NCBI GenBank assembly: GCA_964414345.1
Contig: CAYPWF010000001.1
Coordinates: forward strand, 1-64,000
Source: Desulfocorpusculum sp964414345
GTDB lineage: Bacteria > Desulfobacterota > Desulfocorpusculales > Desulfocorpusculum
Reading direction: 5' to 3'
DNA length: 64,000 nucleotides
Shown here piece by piece: positions 50,113-58,522 of this stretch (the first letter of the stretch is position 1; each line of letters begins with the position of its first letter). The translations under genes were made by a program, and so were the position numbers. Under the pieces are notes generated by a model, which was not told the origin of the DNA, ran no database searches, and was given only the letters and a program-made list of their open reading frames with translations.

Positions 50113-51707
50113 GGCCCCAGTTCTCCTTTGACACCAGGAGGCTGCCCTATCCCGCCTACGCTCCCCTGAACACCATAAGACTTAACGCGGCTCACCCTGT
50201 AGATAAGAAGGGTGTTCCCTGAGTGCTCCACACGCTCGAGCTGCTCGGCCCTAAGGCCGGATCCCTCGATGGCCTGCATGGCCTTTTCCATGCTATCCCC
50301 CTCATCCAGAACCAAAAAATCAGGCATGGTATTGGAGCCTGCCTGGAGTTCCTTCAAAGGGAGCAACACGCCTTCGGAGTAGAAGGCTACTATTTGATGC
50401 TCTGTGGCCACAAAAGGGGCCTGGAGCCCCTGGGCCTTGATCCATTCCCCTGCAACACGCCTCACTATCTTATCAGTCCTCTGGGGCTGTACCGTCCATG
50501 GGAGAGTAAGGAGCCCGCACAGGAGGAGAAGCCCCCAAGGCGGAGCCCCAAAGAGGCGGCCCCATCGCTTTTGAGCGATCCAGCGGGAAGCCTCTAGAAA
50601 ACCCATTGCAGCAAAGAAATAGCCTGAGAGCACCAGGGGCCCCAGGTGTCTCCTGCTGATGGCAAAGGCCCCTGAGAGCCTCACGTATCCGAGGAGCAAC
50701 CAGGCTACGAGGACAAGAAGCAAGAGCCACCAAGAGCCCTGGCCCCTCCATCCCCCCCAGGCCGAGAGTCCCAGAACGCTAAAGGCCAAAAGCGCAGGGT
50801 GGGCTGCCCTGACCCAGTGTCTCAGTAGATCCCAGGCTGCCAGAGCACGGCGGTTCTCCCAGGCGGAGGAGAAAAAGTTGCGAAGCCGTGGATGAGAGAT
50901 ACCCTCCAGGATGGCCTCTATTCTGGCTCTCTGTGTCTGTTCAGGCTCACGCAGGGCCATTTGAATTTGCCTCTTATAGGTCCCCAATTCCAAGAGGTCG
51001 TGCCTGTGTTGCATGCCCAAGAAAAACGGGGACATGGCCGACACAGCCAGCAGGAAAGGTGCAGCCAGAAGGGCCGCCCCCTTGAAGGCGCGAAGCAAGG
51101 ATCGCGTGATGAGCCCCTTGCCCAGGAGCCATGCCGCCCCCACCCCCAGCCCCAGAAGCCCATCCAGCCTGTTGGCAACCCCTACCAGGAGAAAGACCCC
51201 GGCTACGACATACCAGATCCACCTCCTTGAGTCCTCCGCCCTCAACAGGGCCCAAAGGGCAGCGAACAGGAAAAACCATGATATGGGCTCCCTTATGACG
51301 TCCATGGAGTAATGGGTCAGGGAAGGACAGAGGCAGTAAAACACCGCTGGGATCAAAGCCAATGGCCAGGCAAGCACTCTTCTTGAGACCAGGTACAGAG
51401 GCACCACTGTGGTGAGTCCGAAGAACATGGTGACTCCCCTTGCGGTTGCCACCCAATCCCCCCCAAGGGGCTGCAGCAAGGCTATGAGCACCGGGAAGAT
51501 GGAGGCATGGGAGATGCGCAAACCCTCCATCCATTTGCCATGAACCAGGGCCTTGGCTGAGCCTATATAGTCAATGGCATCTGGGTTTATGACATAGGGG
51601 GATATGAGCTGGGGGACCCGAACCGCCAAGGCCATGGCCATTAGGCCCACGAGAGCCAGCGTGTCCCTCCTGGACCATGATCTTGTTTTTTCGTGGGAAG
51701 CTTCCAT
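50109..51707 (-). CDS. GT39-like membrane glycosyltransferase
   Basis: A 532-residue polytopic protein with about 10-11 membrane segments. The first loop carries INPDAIDYIGSAKALVHGKW, with the acidic residue typical of GT-C enzymes, and FCLCPSLTHYSMDVIREPIS-like text (YCLCPSLTHYSMDVIREP) marks the next loop. It should use polyprenyl-phosphate sugar donors on the periplasmic side. It lies seven bases downstream of the sugar-phosphate transferase gene. Confidence 0.82.
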   Translation of the reverse strand: MEASHEKTRSWSRRDTLALVGLMAMALAVRVPQLISPYVINPDAIDYIGSAKALVHGKWMEGLRISHASIFPVLIALLQPLGGDWVATARGVTMFFGLTTVVPLYLVSRRVLAWPLALIPAVFYCLCPSLTHYSMDVIREPISWFFLFAALWALLRAEDSRRWIWYVVAGVFLLVGVANRLDGLLGLGVGAAWLLGKGLITRSLLRAFKGAALLAAPFLLAVSAMSPFFLGMQHRHDLLELGTYKRQIQMALREPEQTQRARIEAILEGISHPRLRNFFSSAWENRRALAAWDLLRHWVRAAHPALLAFSVLGLSAWGGWRGQGSWWLLLLVLVAWLLLGYVRLSGAFAISRRHLGPLVLSGYFFAAMGFLEASRWIAQKRWGRLFGAPPWGLLLLCGLLTLPWTVQPQRTDKIVRRVAGEWIKAQGLQAPFVATEHQIVAFYSEGVLLPLKELQAGSNTMPDFLVLDEGDSMEKAMQAIEGSGLRAEQLERVEHSGNTLLIYRVSRVKSYGVQGSVGGIGQPPGVKGELGP

Positions 51708-51714
51708 GATCTCC

Positions 51715-53121
51715 TCACTGTCCCTTTCTGAGAAAGAGAGTGCGCAGAGTCATGACCAGGATCACGGCATCCAGGAGAAAAGATGCGTTCTGGATATAGA
51801 AGAGCTCATATTCGAACTTCTCTATCTGGGATTCCTGGCTATCGGCATAGGAGTGGTTCACCTGGGCCCATCCCGTGAGGCCCGGCCTGAGGGCGAAGCG
51901 CAGCTCATAAAGGGGGATCTCCCGGGCGAGCTGGTCCGCGAAGTGAGCTCGAATGGGACGGGGACCAATGAGGCTCATGTCCCCCTTGAGCACGTTGATG
52001 AACTGTGGGAGCTCATCCAGCCTGAGACGCCTCAGCCATTTCCCAACCCTGGTGATGCGCGGGTCATCCGGCCTCGACCAGACAGGTCCTGTTCCGCTCT
52101 CAGCCCCCACGACCATGGTCCTGAATTTCAGGCACTCAAAAGGCCTTCGAAATCTACCGAGTCTCTCCTGTCGGAAAAGTGCAGGGCCCGGGCTGTCCAG
52201 CCTTACAAGCAGAGCCACCAGGCCCATGAGAGGCATCAGAACTGCCAAGGCCAAGGCGGAGATGGAGACATCCAACAACCTCTTTGTCTTGAGATAATAG
52301 GGGTTGGGCCCACCCTGCATACCCAGATGCGACACCAACCATCCCTCATCCACGTAAGAAACGGGGACTTTGCCTGTAACACTCTTGTATAGGGTTATGA
52401 GGTCGCTTATCTCCATACCCTCGCAACTCTTGTGCAACAAGGCCCTTAGGTCCTCCCGTGTAAGCCCCGGATCCATAAACTGGAAGGCCAAGGCCTCAAC
52501 CATCCGATCCCCCAAGACCTCCTTGACGTCCTTATATACGCGGGGATTCTCTGCCTCGCTGAGGCGAAGCAGGCCTGTCTGGCTGGTAGGCAACACGCCC
52601 CGCACTGCATATCGGTAGGAAAGGGTGGGCACGGCTTTTTTCAGAAATTCTGAGATCAGTTCGGAAGAGCCGATCAAGGCTAATCCTTTTCTGTTTATCC
52701 AGGATAGTCTACTCCTGTAAAACAGGGTTCTCCAAACATAAAGGGCCACCACGCAAAGCGGCACTTGTATGGTCAAGACCACCCGGCCAATCCAATAGCC
52801 CGGCACAAAGAACTGCAGGGCCATCAAAAATACCGTGGATGTTGTAACTGCCGAGAGAATCGAAAGAAATAGTCTAAGTGGCGCCCAGGGCCGAACCACA
52901 GAGTAAAGCCCGTACAGATAGAGAAAAACAACGTGGGATACGATGGACAAAAGGAAGAAAAGGTTCACCCTCTCCAGAGCTAGATCCAGTGAGATCCTGA
53001 ATGTCTTCAAAGAGAATTTCAGAACGTAGCCGCCATAGATTCCCATGCACAAAAGACAGAGATCCACAGCCAGTAAGAGGAATAACTTGTGTGCAGAACG
53101 TTTTGCTAAATAATTCCACAC
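51715..53121 (-). CDS. Polyprenyl-phosphate hexose-1-phosphate transferase (initiating enzyme)
   Basis: A 468-residue WcaJ/WbaP-type enzyme starting assembly of the repeat unit on undecaprenyl phosphate. Four N-terminal membrane segments are followed by a Rossmann-like middle domain (LALIGSSELISEFLKKA). The catalytic C-terminal domain has RLLDVSISALALAVLMPLM, FRQERLGRFRRPFECLKFRT, and LRLDELPQFINVLKGDMSLI with GPRP. It marks the locus as Wzx-type lipid-linked synthesis. The sugar transferred is not predictable. It is cotranscribed with the GT2 gene upstream (gap of 19 bases). Confidence 0.93.
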   Translation of the reverse strand: MWNYLAKRSAHKLFLLLAVDLCLLCMGIYGGYVLKFSLKTFRISLDLALERVNLFFLLSIVSHVVFLYLYGLYSVVRPWAPLRLFLSILSAVTTSTVFLMALQFFVPGYWIGRVVLTIQVPLCVVALYVWRTLFYRSRLSWINRKGLALIGSSELISEFLKKAVPTLSYRYAVRGVLPTSQTGLLRLSEAENPRVYKDVKEVLGDRMVEALAFQFMDPGLTREDLRALLHKSCEGMEISDLITLYKSVTGKVPVSYVDEGWLVSHLGMQGGPNPYYLKTKRLLDVSISALALAVLMPLMGLVALLVRLDSPGPALFRQERLGRFRRPFECLKFRTMVVGAESGTGPVWSRPDDPRITRVGKWLRRLRLDELPQFINVLKGDMSLIGPRPIRAHFADQLAREIPLYELRFALRPGLTGWAQVNHSYADSQESQIEKFEYELFYIQNASFLLDAVILVMTLRTLFLRKGQ

Positions 53122-53140
53122 CTAAGCAGCTCCGGCCTTA

Positions 53141-54307
53141 TCAGCGTATGCTGGATGGAGGCTTTCTCACAAGCCCGTGCAATACCCCAAACAGACGACT
53201 GTAATTGAGCAGAAGAAAGTTGAAGGGCAGAGCTACTGGCTTGAATTTGACTCCTCTCACATGGGCCGCCCAACCCAAGGCCCCTAACGCGTAAATGATG
53301 CTCTGGGCAACGAGCGAAAAGACGTACCAGTTTCCACGGTTTGCCACCAGCAGGTTGCTGATTAGCAACAGCAAAAGCAGGAAGGGTGAGAGATGCCTCA
53401 GCAGTTTATGCGAAACAACAGAGAAGAGCACAGCAGGCCTTCTCCACAAGCTGAACTCCAAGACTCCGCGAAGAATGCTTCTAAAAGCTTTTGACGTCCT
53501 TCGCACCCGCACATGGTGAGTGGGAGCCAAGGAGGCACAAATGGTGTCATAGGCTTTAGCCCTAGGCTCATACTCCACTTTGTAACCACGGCCTGCCACA
53601 GAGAGAGTCTCCCAAAAATCCACATCATCGTGTGCTGCCTTCATGGGCATGTAAAGCTCCCGCCTCATGCAGAAGGCCGCACCTGTGCCAAAGGCCAATA
53701 TGCCCAGACGACTCTCCATGGAGCGCAGTTTTTCTTCAAGCTCCCAGTAGAGCCCTGCCGAGACGGTAATAGAGGAGTCCTCAAGGTTTAGATAGTGTAT
53801 CCTTCCGCTTACTGCCCCTACCCTCGGATTCTGGAACCTTGGGATTATGTAATGAAGGAACAAGGGGTCAAATCTGGTTTCAGCATCCGTAAAAACCAAA
53901 AGCTCCCCCTTGGCCTGTCTGACTGTGTCATTGTGAACCTCCGAGCGCCCTCTGGGGGTAGGGAAAGCAAACAGCTTGACTGCAGGCCATTGTTCCTGGA
54001 CTCTCAGGACTTCCTGGCAGGTTTGGTCCTGAGAGCCGTCCGAACCAACCAATACTTCCACCCAAGGCAAGCCAGAGGAGAGTTCTTTCAGGTTCTCTAT
54101 CCTTTCAGCAATGGATTTCTCCTCGTTGCGTGCTGCTATTATGAAAGACACGCCGGATAGGGCCGCCACTTCTGGGGATCGAATCTCTTTTAGATCCGGC
54201 TTGAGCCGGCACCAAAGATAAAGCAGGATCCAGTAAAGTCCCCAGGTGTGCGAAACACAAAGCAGACTCACCCAGTAAAGAAGTGTTGGCAAATCAAGAA
54301 GGCTCAT
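53141..54307 (-). CDS. Membrane-anchored GT2 glycosyltransferase
   Basis: A 388-residue protein with an N-terminal hydrophobic segment (YWVSLLCVSHTWGLYWILLY), a GT-A domain with SFIIAARNEEKSIAERIENL, VGSDGSQDQTCQE and FTDAETRFDPLF, and two or three C-terminal membrane helices. The architecture resembles processive or polyprenyl-linked GT2 enzymes. It is the first gene of the minus-strand arm; repeat copy G lies directly before its start, so its promoter must lie within or beyond that element. Confidence 0.88.
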   Translation of the reverse strand: MSLLDLPTLLYWVSLLCVSHTWGLYWILLYLWCRLKPDLKEIRSPEVAALSGVSFIIAARNEEKSIAERIENLKELSSGLPWVEVLVGSDGSQDQTCQEVLRVQEQWPAVKLFAFPTPRGRSEVHNDTVRQAKGELLVFTDAETRFDPLFLHYIIPRFQNPRVGAVSGRIHYLNLEDSSITVSAGLYWELEEKLRSMESRLGILAFGTGAAFCMRRELYMPMKAAHDDVDFWETLSVAGRGYKVEYEPRAKAYDTICASLAPTHHVRVRRTSKAFRSILRGVLEFSLWRRPAVLFSVVSHKLLRHLSPFLLLLLLISNLLVANRGNWYVFSLVAQSIIYALGALGWAAHVRGVKFKPVALPFNFLLLNYSRLFGVLHGLVRKPPSSIR

Positions 54308-54507
54308 CTAACCCGAATCACTCTCCAAAGCCTCTGACTTTGGGGGCTAAGCCCCAAACTCCCCGGTAAACTTCCACATATTCCGACTCAACCCCAGGCA
54401 AAACCTAAGACCAAAAATCAGGCTGTTTTTGACTATGTACCGTTTTCTCCAAACATGCCACTAAGACACCCCGCCTTATCCGCTGATCCTGAATAAGGCG
54501 GGCTAAA
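54308..54507 (+). repeat. Interspersed intergenic element, copy G
   Basis: A full-length copy with the clearest right-end hairpin: CCCGCCTTAT (54470-54479) and ATAAGGCGGG (54493-54502) pair perfectly. Other copies have CCCGCATTAT with ATAATGCGGG, so both arms changed together. The left terminus CTAACCCGAATCACTCTCCA, the centre CTTTGGGGGCTAAGCCCC and the core AAATCAGGCTGTTTTTGAC match the family. It separates the UDP-sulfoquinovose synthase gene from the glycan arm. Confidence 0.85.
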
Positions 54508-54578
54508 TCCCTGCTGAATCGGGGGGCTAGATCCATTGGATTTCAAAAAAACTGCCTTTGAGATCCCTGGCTGCCACC

Positions 54579-55763
54579 TCAGCTGAGAAACTTCACCTTT
54601 TTCCTTGACCCGTCCCACCTGATATCTGGTATGAGGGCGTAGCGACGCGCCTCTATCCTGTGGCGGAAGCGAAGCAGATCAGCGAGCATCAGCCCCAGTT
54701 CCCTTTCCATGTCGTGGGTGGGCTTATAGCCGAGATCCAACAGCTTCTGGTGGTCCGGCTTGTAATAGTGCTCCTCCAGTTCCATCCTGGGGTTCTCCAT
54801 GTTCCGTATGCTCACCTCCAGGCCCATGGACTCGGCAACCCTCTGGACCTTCATGGCTATCTCGGTGAGATCATACACCTCCTCGAACTGGTTAAAGACC
54901 CTGTACTCGCCCCTGGCCGGTGGGTTATCGATGGCGAGGGTCAGGCACTGCATGGAATCCCTCAGCGGAAGGAACCCCCTCTTCTGATGGCCCTTGCCGT
55001 AAGGGGACAGGGGATGACCTATGACCGCCTGAGCGCAGAACCTGTTTATGGCAGTGCCGAAGCATTGGTCAAAGTCGAACCTTGTGAATAAACGGTCATC
55101 CTCCCCCATTTCATCTATGCGCGTTCCGTAAACCACTCCCTGCATGATGTCAGTGGAGCGAAGCCCCCAGAGCTGGCAGGCCATCATCACGTTATGGCTG
55201 TCGTGGACCTTGCTTTGGTGGTACCAACTGGAGGCCTGCCTGGGGAAGGGCAGGGTGGCGCTGCGGCCTCTGAACTCTATGGTGAAAAAACCCTCTGGGA
55301 TGTCTATGTTGGGAGTCCCGTATTCCCCCATGGTGCCAAGCTTCACCAGGTGCGCCTCGGGGCAGACGTCCCTCATTGCGTGAAGTATATGGAGGGTTCC
55401 CACTATGTTGTTGGTCTGTGTGAAAACAGCGTGGTTTACGTCCATCATGCTGTAAGGGGCAGATGGCATCTCGGCCAGGTGCACCACTGCCTCGGGCTCG
55501 AAGGTGCGGAAAACGTTCCAGACGAAGTTGTAATCCCTCAGGTCCCCCCTCCTGAAATTCAGGTTGGTGCCGAAGCGATCCCTGAAAGCCTCCAGCCGCT
55601 CGGTCATTCTCCTTATGGGAGTAGCTGACTGAGAGCCCACCTCCGCGACCCAGTCCCTTCGCATGTAGTTGTCAAGCCCGTAAACCTCATGGCCGCGAGA
55701 GGCCAGGTACATGGCAAGAGACCACCCCAGATAACCATCCACCCCTGCTATGAGAACTTTCAT
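54579..55763 (-). CDS. sqdB: UDP-sulfoquinovose synthase (SQD1/SqdB/Agl3 family)
   Basis: A 394-residue short-chain dehydrogenase/epimerase that converts UDP-glucose and sulfite to UDP-sulfoquinovose. The NAD site is IAGVDGYLGW. Long family-specific segments match my recollection of plant SQD1: SAPYSMMDVNHAVFTQTNN, HLVKLGTMGEYGTPNIDIPE, YHQSKVHDSHN and DIMQGVVYGTRIDE. The catalytic Thr144, Tyr181 and Lys185 sit within one residue of the SQD1 numbering. ATG 55763 begins MKVLIAG. No sulfoquinovosyl-diacylglycerol synthase is adjacent, but glycosyltransferases are, so the donor may feed a glycan as in Sulfolobus. Confidence 0.93.
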   Translation of the reverse strand: MKVLIAGVDGYLGWSLAMYLASRGHEVYGLDNYMRRDWVAEVGSQSATPIRRMTERLEAFRDRFGTNLNFRRGDLRDYNFVWNVFRTFEPEAVVHLAEMPSAPYSMMDVNHAVFTQTNNIVGTLHILHAMRDVCPEAHLVKLGTMGEYGTPNIDIPEGFFTIEFRGRSATLPFPRQASSWYHQSKVHDSHNVMMACQLWGLRSTDIMQGVVYGTRIDEMGEDDRLFTRFDFDQCFGTAINRFCAQAVIGHPLSPYGKGHQKRGFLPLRDSMQCLTLAIDNPPARGEYRVFNQFEEVYDLTEIAMKVQRVAESMGLEVSIRNMENPRMELEEHYYKPDHQKLLDLGYKPTHDMERELGLMLADLLRFRHRIEARRYALIPDIRWDGSRKKVKFLS

Positions 55764-56009
55764 GAAACCTCCATAGATCCCTCAGCACTTCTTCTGGAAA
55801 AATCACCAACGCTCTCATCTCTATCAAAGTTTTCTACTCTAGTTGCATACATGCCCCATGTCAATCTCCTGACCTTGGGGCTCGCGCCCCTGGATCCACA
55901 GAGTTATAATGCCCGGAATCCAGCCTTGAGCCGCAGGCTCTTGAGGTGGCAAGCTCGGGCTTCTTCCAAAATCGGTCCTCAAGGCTTATGCCATGACAGG
56001 AGGTATCAG

Positions 56010-58022
56010 GTGATTGCAAACCAGATTGCAGATAGGGCCTTTCAGGAGCGCTGTATAAACACGATTCGGTTTTTGGCCGTGGACGCGGTGGAAAAGGCGA
56101 AATCCGGGCATCCGGGAATGCCCATGGAGGCCGCCGCCTTGGCGTACGTGCTCTGGACAAGGGTGCTGCGCTTCAGCCCCAAGAACCCCCTTTGGCCCAA
56201 CCGGGACAGGTTCGTGCTTTCCGCCGGTCACGGCTCCATGCTGCTTTATGCCATGCTGTTTTTGACCGGGTACGATCTGTCACTGGAGGAGATAAAGAAT
56301 TTCCGTCAGTGGGGAAGCCGCACGCCAGGGCACCCCGAGTACGGCTGCGCCCCAGGGGTTGAGACCACCACAGGGCCTTTGGGTCAGGGCTTTGCCACAG
56401 GAGTAGGCATGGCCATGGCGCAGCGTTACCTCTCCAGCATGTTCAACCGTGAAGGATTCCCGGTGCTGGATTACAGGATTTACGGCTTTGTAAGCGACGG
56501 GGACATGATGGAAGGGATATCCTCAGAGGCTGCTTCATTAGCAGGCCATCTGGGCTTAGGCAGGCTCATCTACGTGTATCTCGACAACGGGATCTCCATA
56601 GACGGGCCCACGAGCCTCACCATGAGCGAGGATGTGGGCAAGAGATTTTCAGCTTACCGCTGGCAGGTGTTGAGGGTGGACGGATACGACCTGGCAGGCA
56701 TAGAAGCCGCGTTTCGGCTTGCTCAAGAAGAGCAGGGGCGTCCAAGCCTTATCATAGCCAAGACCCGAATAGGTTATGGGAGTCCCAACAAAGAGAACAC
56801 CTCAGATGCCCACGGGGCCCCCCTTGGGGAAAAGGAGGTGCTCCTAACCAAACAGAATCTGGCCTGGCCTGAAAGCCCGCCTTTTCTGGTGCCTGAGGAT
56901 GTGCTGGAGCACTTCAGGACTGCGGGCCGAAGGGGCAATGAACTGGAAAGGGAATGGCAAACTCTTTGGGGGGAGTATTCTCAAAAACACCAAGATCTGG
57001 TGTCTCAGTGGGAGAGTATGCAGGAGAGGAGGCCGGCAACGGACTGGGAAGAGCTGCTTCCGGTTTTTCAACCCGGCCAGGAGGAGGCCACCAGGGTGGC
57101 CTCCGGGAAAACCTTAAACGTACTGGCCCAATGCTTCCCAGGTCTCATCGGCGGCTCCGCTGATCTGACCCCCTCCAACAACACCTATATTAAGGGTAGG
57201 GGCGATTTCCTGGGCTCCTGCGGCCCCAACATACACTTCGGGGTGCGGGAGCATGCCATGGGGGCAATACTCAACGGCCTTGCCCTGAGCGGCCTGCTGA
57301 TCCCCTATGGGGGCACGTTCCTGGTCTTCTCGGACTACATGAGGCCCGCCATCCGGCTGGCAGCCATGATGGGGCTTCCAGTTCTCTACGTGTTTACCCA
57401 CGACTCCATAGGCCTTGGGGAGGATGGCCCCACGCACCAGCCCGTGGAACACCTGATGAGCTTGAGGGCTATTCCCAACCTTTGGGTCATCAGGCCCTCG
57501 GATGCGACCGAAACGGTGGAGGCCTGGCTTGCAGGGATAGAAAGGAAACATGGGCCCACAGCGCTGGTCCTCAGCCGCCAGGCTCTTCCCGTGATAGACA
57601 GGAGAAGGTACGCTCCTGCCAGCGGTCTTAGAAAAGGGGCTTATATTCTGGCGGAAGCCTCTGGCTCAGCCCCGGAGCTTATCCTCACAGGCACCGGCTC
57701 GGAAGTGCACCTGCTCCTGCAAGCCATGGAAGAGTTAGAAAGGGAAGGGCGCCGGGTCAGGGTAGTGGCCTTCCCCTGCTGGGAACTCTTTGAAGCACAG
57801 CCAGAGAGCTACAAACAAGAGGTTTTTCCTCCCGGGGTGCCTGTGCTGGCCGTGGAAGCCGGGGTGAGTTTGGGCTGGGAGAGGTACACAGGCTCACATT
57901 TCAGGATAATCGGGATGGATCGCTTCGGGGCTTCAGCGCCTGCCAAGGTGCTCTTCAAGGAGTTCGGTTTCACCCCTGAGAGGCTGATCCGGAAGGCCAA
58001 GGATATTTTGGCCGGGGCCTAG
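56010..58022 (+). CDS. tkt: Transketolase
   Basis: A thiamine-diphosphate enzyme of the pentose phosphate pathway. The predicted 670 residues fit the family. Key parts are KSGHPGMPM, the thiamine diphosphate motif DGDMMEGISSEAASLAGHLG, GPLGQGFATGVGMA, FGVREHAMGAILNGLALSG and THDSIGLGEDGPTHQPVEHL. GTG 56010 lies five bases after AGGAGG (55999-56004). The frame is open back to 55689, but that would overlap the divergent gene and add over 100 unrelated residues. The 246 bases between sqdB and this start should contain both promoters. Confidence 0.95.
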   Translation: MIANQIADRAFQERCINTIRFLAVDAVEKAKSGHPGMPMEAAALAYVLWTRVLRFSPKNPLWPNRDRFVLSAGHGSMLLYAMLFLTGYDLSLEEIKNFRQWGSRTPGHPEYGCAPGVETTTGPLGQGFATGVGMAMAQRYLSSMFNREGFPVLDYRIYGFVSDGDMMEGISSEAASLAGHLGLGRLIYVYLDNGISIDGPTSLTMSEDVGKRFSAYRWQVLRVDGYDLAGIEAAFRLAQEEQGRPSLIIAKTRIGYGSPNKENTSDAHGAPLGEKEVLLTKQNLAWPESPPFLVPEDVLEHFRTAGRRGNELEREWQTLWGEYSQKHQDLVSQWESMQERRPATDWEELLPVFQPGQEEATRVASGKTLNVLAQCFPGLIGGSADLTPSNNTYIKGRGDFLGSCGPNIHFGVREHAMGAILNGLALSGLLIPYGGTFLVFSDYMRPAIRLAAMMGLPVLYVFTHDSIGLGEDGPTHQPVEHLMSLRAIPNLWVIRPSDATETVEAWLAGIERKHGPTALVLSRQALPVIDRRRYAPASGLRKGAYILAEASGSAPELILTGTGSEVHLLLQAMEELEREGRRVRVVAFPCWELFEAQPESYKQEVFPPGVPVLAVEAGVSLGWERYTGSHFRIIGMDRFGASAPAKVLFKEFGFTPERLIRKAKDILAGA

Positions 58023-58040
58023 ACTGGAGGGCCAGGCCCC
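58014..58040. terminator. Hairpin at the tkt/VOC convergent junction
   Basis: GGGGCCT (58014-58020) can pair with AGGCCCC (58034-58040) across a 13-base loop at the end of tkt and before the opposing VOC gene stop. No T-run follows on either strand, so intrinsic termination is doubtful. Confidence 0.3.
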
Positions 58041-58048
58041 ACAAAAGC

Positions 58049-58441
58049 TCAGGACCGCTCCACGAACTCCACTATGTTCTCGTCAGGGTCTTTAACCATG
58101 GCGATCCTGACCCCAGGGCGAATCTCCTTGGGAGGTATGTGAAAGGCCACGCCTTTGCTTTTTAGTTTTTCGCATATTTCCGACAGATTACGGACCAGGA
58201 AAGTCACGTATCTAAAGCCGAGCTGGGTCTCCAGGCCTCCAGGGCCCTTGGGCGGCACGCTCCTGGGCTGGATCAGCTTGAAATCGCTGGTGCCGAACCT
58301 GAGCCTGTACATGGTTCCGAACCAAACAGGGATTTCTTCCACAAAGCTAAGCCCCAAGGTGTCCCTGTAAAAGGATAGACTGGCCTGGATGTCGCTCACC
58401 AGGACCCCCAAATCGATGGAATCTTTGGCTGGAATCATCAT
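58049..58441 (-). CDS. VOC-family (glyoxalase/dioxygenase-fold) protein
   Basis: A 130-residue protein of the vicinal-oxygen-chelate superfamily with two beta-alpha-beta-beta-beta units: DLGVLVSDIQASLSFYRDTL, GLSFVEE and later YVTFLVRNLSEICEKLKSKG, with MVKDPDENIVEFVERS at the end. The terminal Glu is a typical metal ligand. ATG 58441 has GGAGGG nine bases upstream; GTG 58447 is possible. The substrate is unknown (a methylmalonyl-CoA epimerase or glyoxalase role cannot be separated by eye). Confidence 0.85.
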   Translation of the reverse strand: MMIPAKDSIDLGVLVSDIQASLSFYRDTLGLSFVEEIPVWFGTMYRLRFGTSDFKLIQPRSVPPKGPGGLETQLGFRYVTFLVRNLSEICEKLKSKGVAFHIPPKEIRPGVRIAMVKDPDENIVEFVERS

Positions 58442-58522
58442 CTTCACTGACCCTCCTTCAATGGATTTTCTTCTGGATCCAGAAAGCCGCGGCCATGCTA
58501 CCCCCAAAAGTCATGCCAAAGC

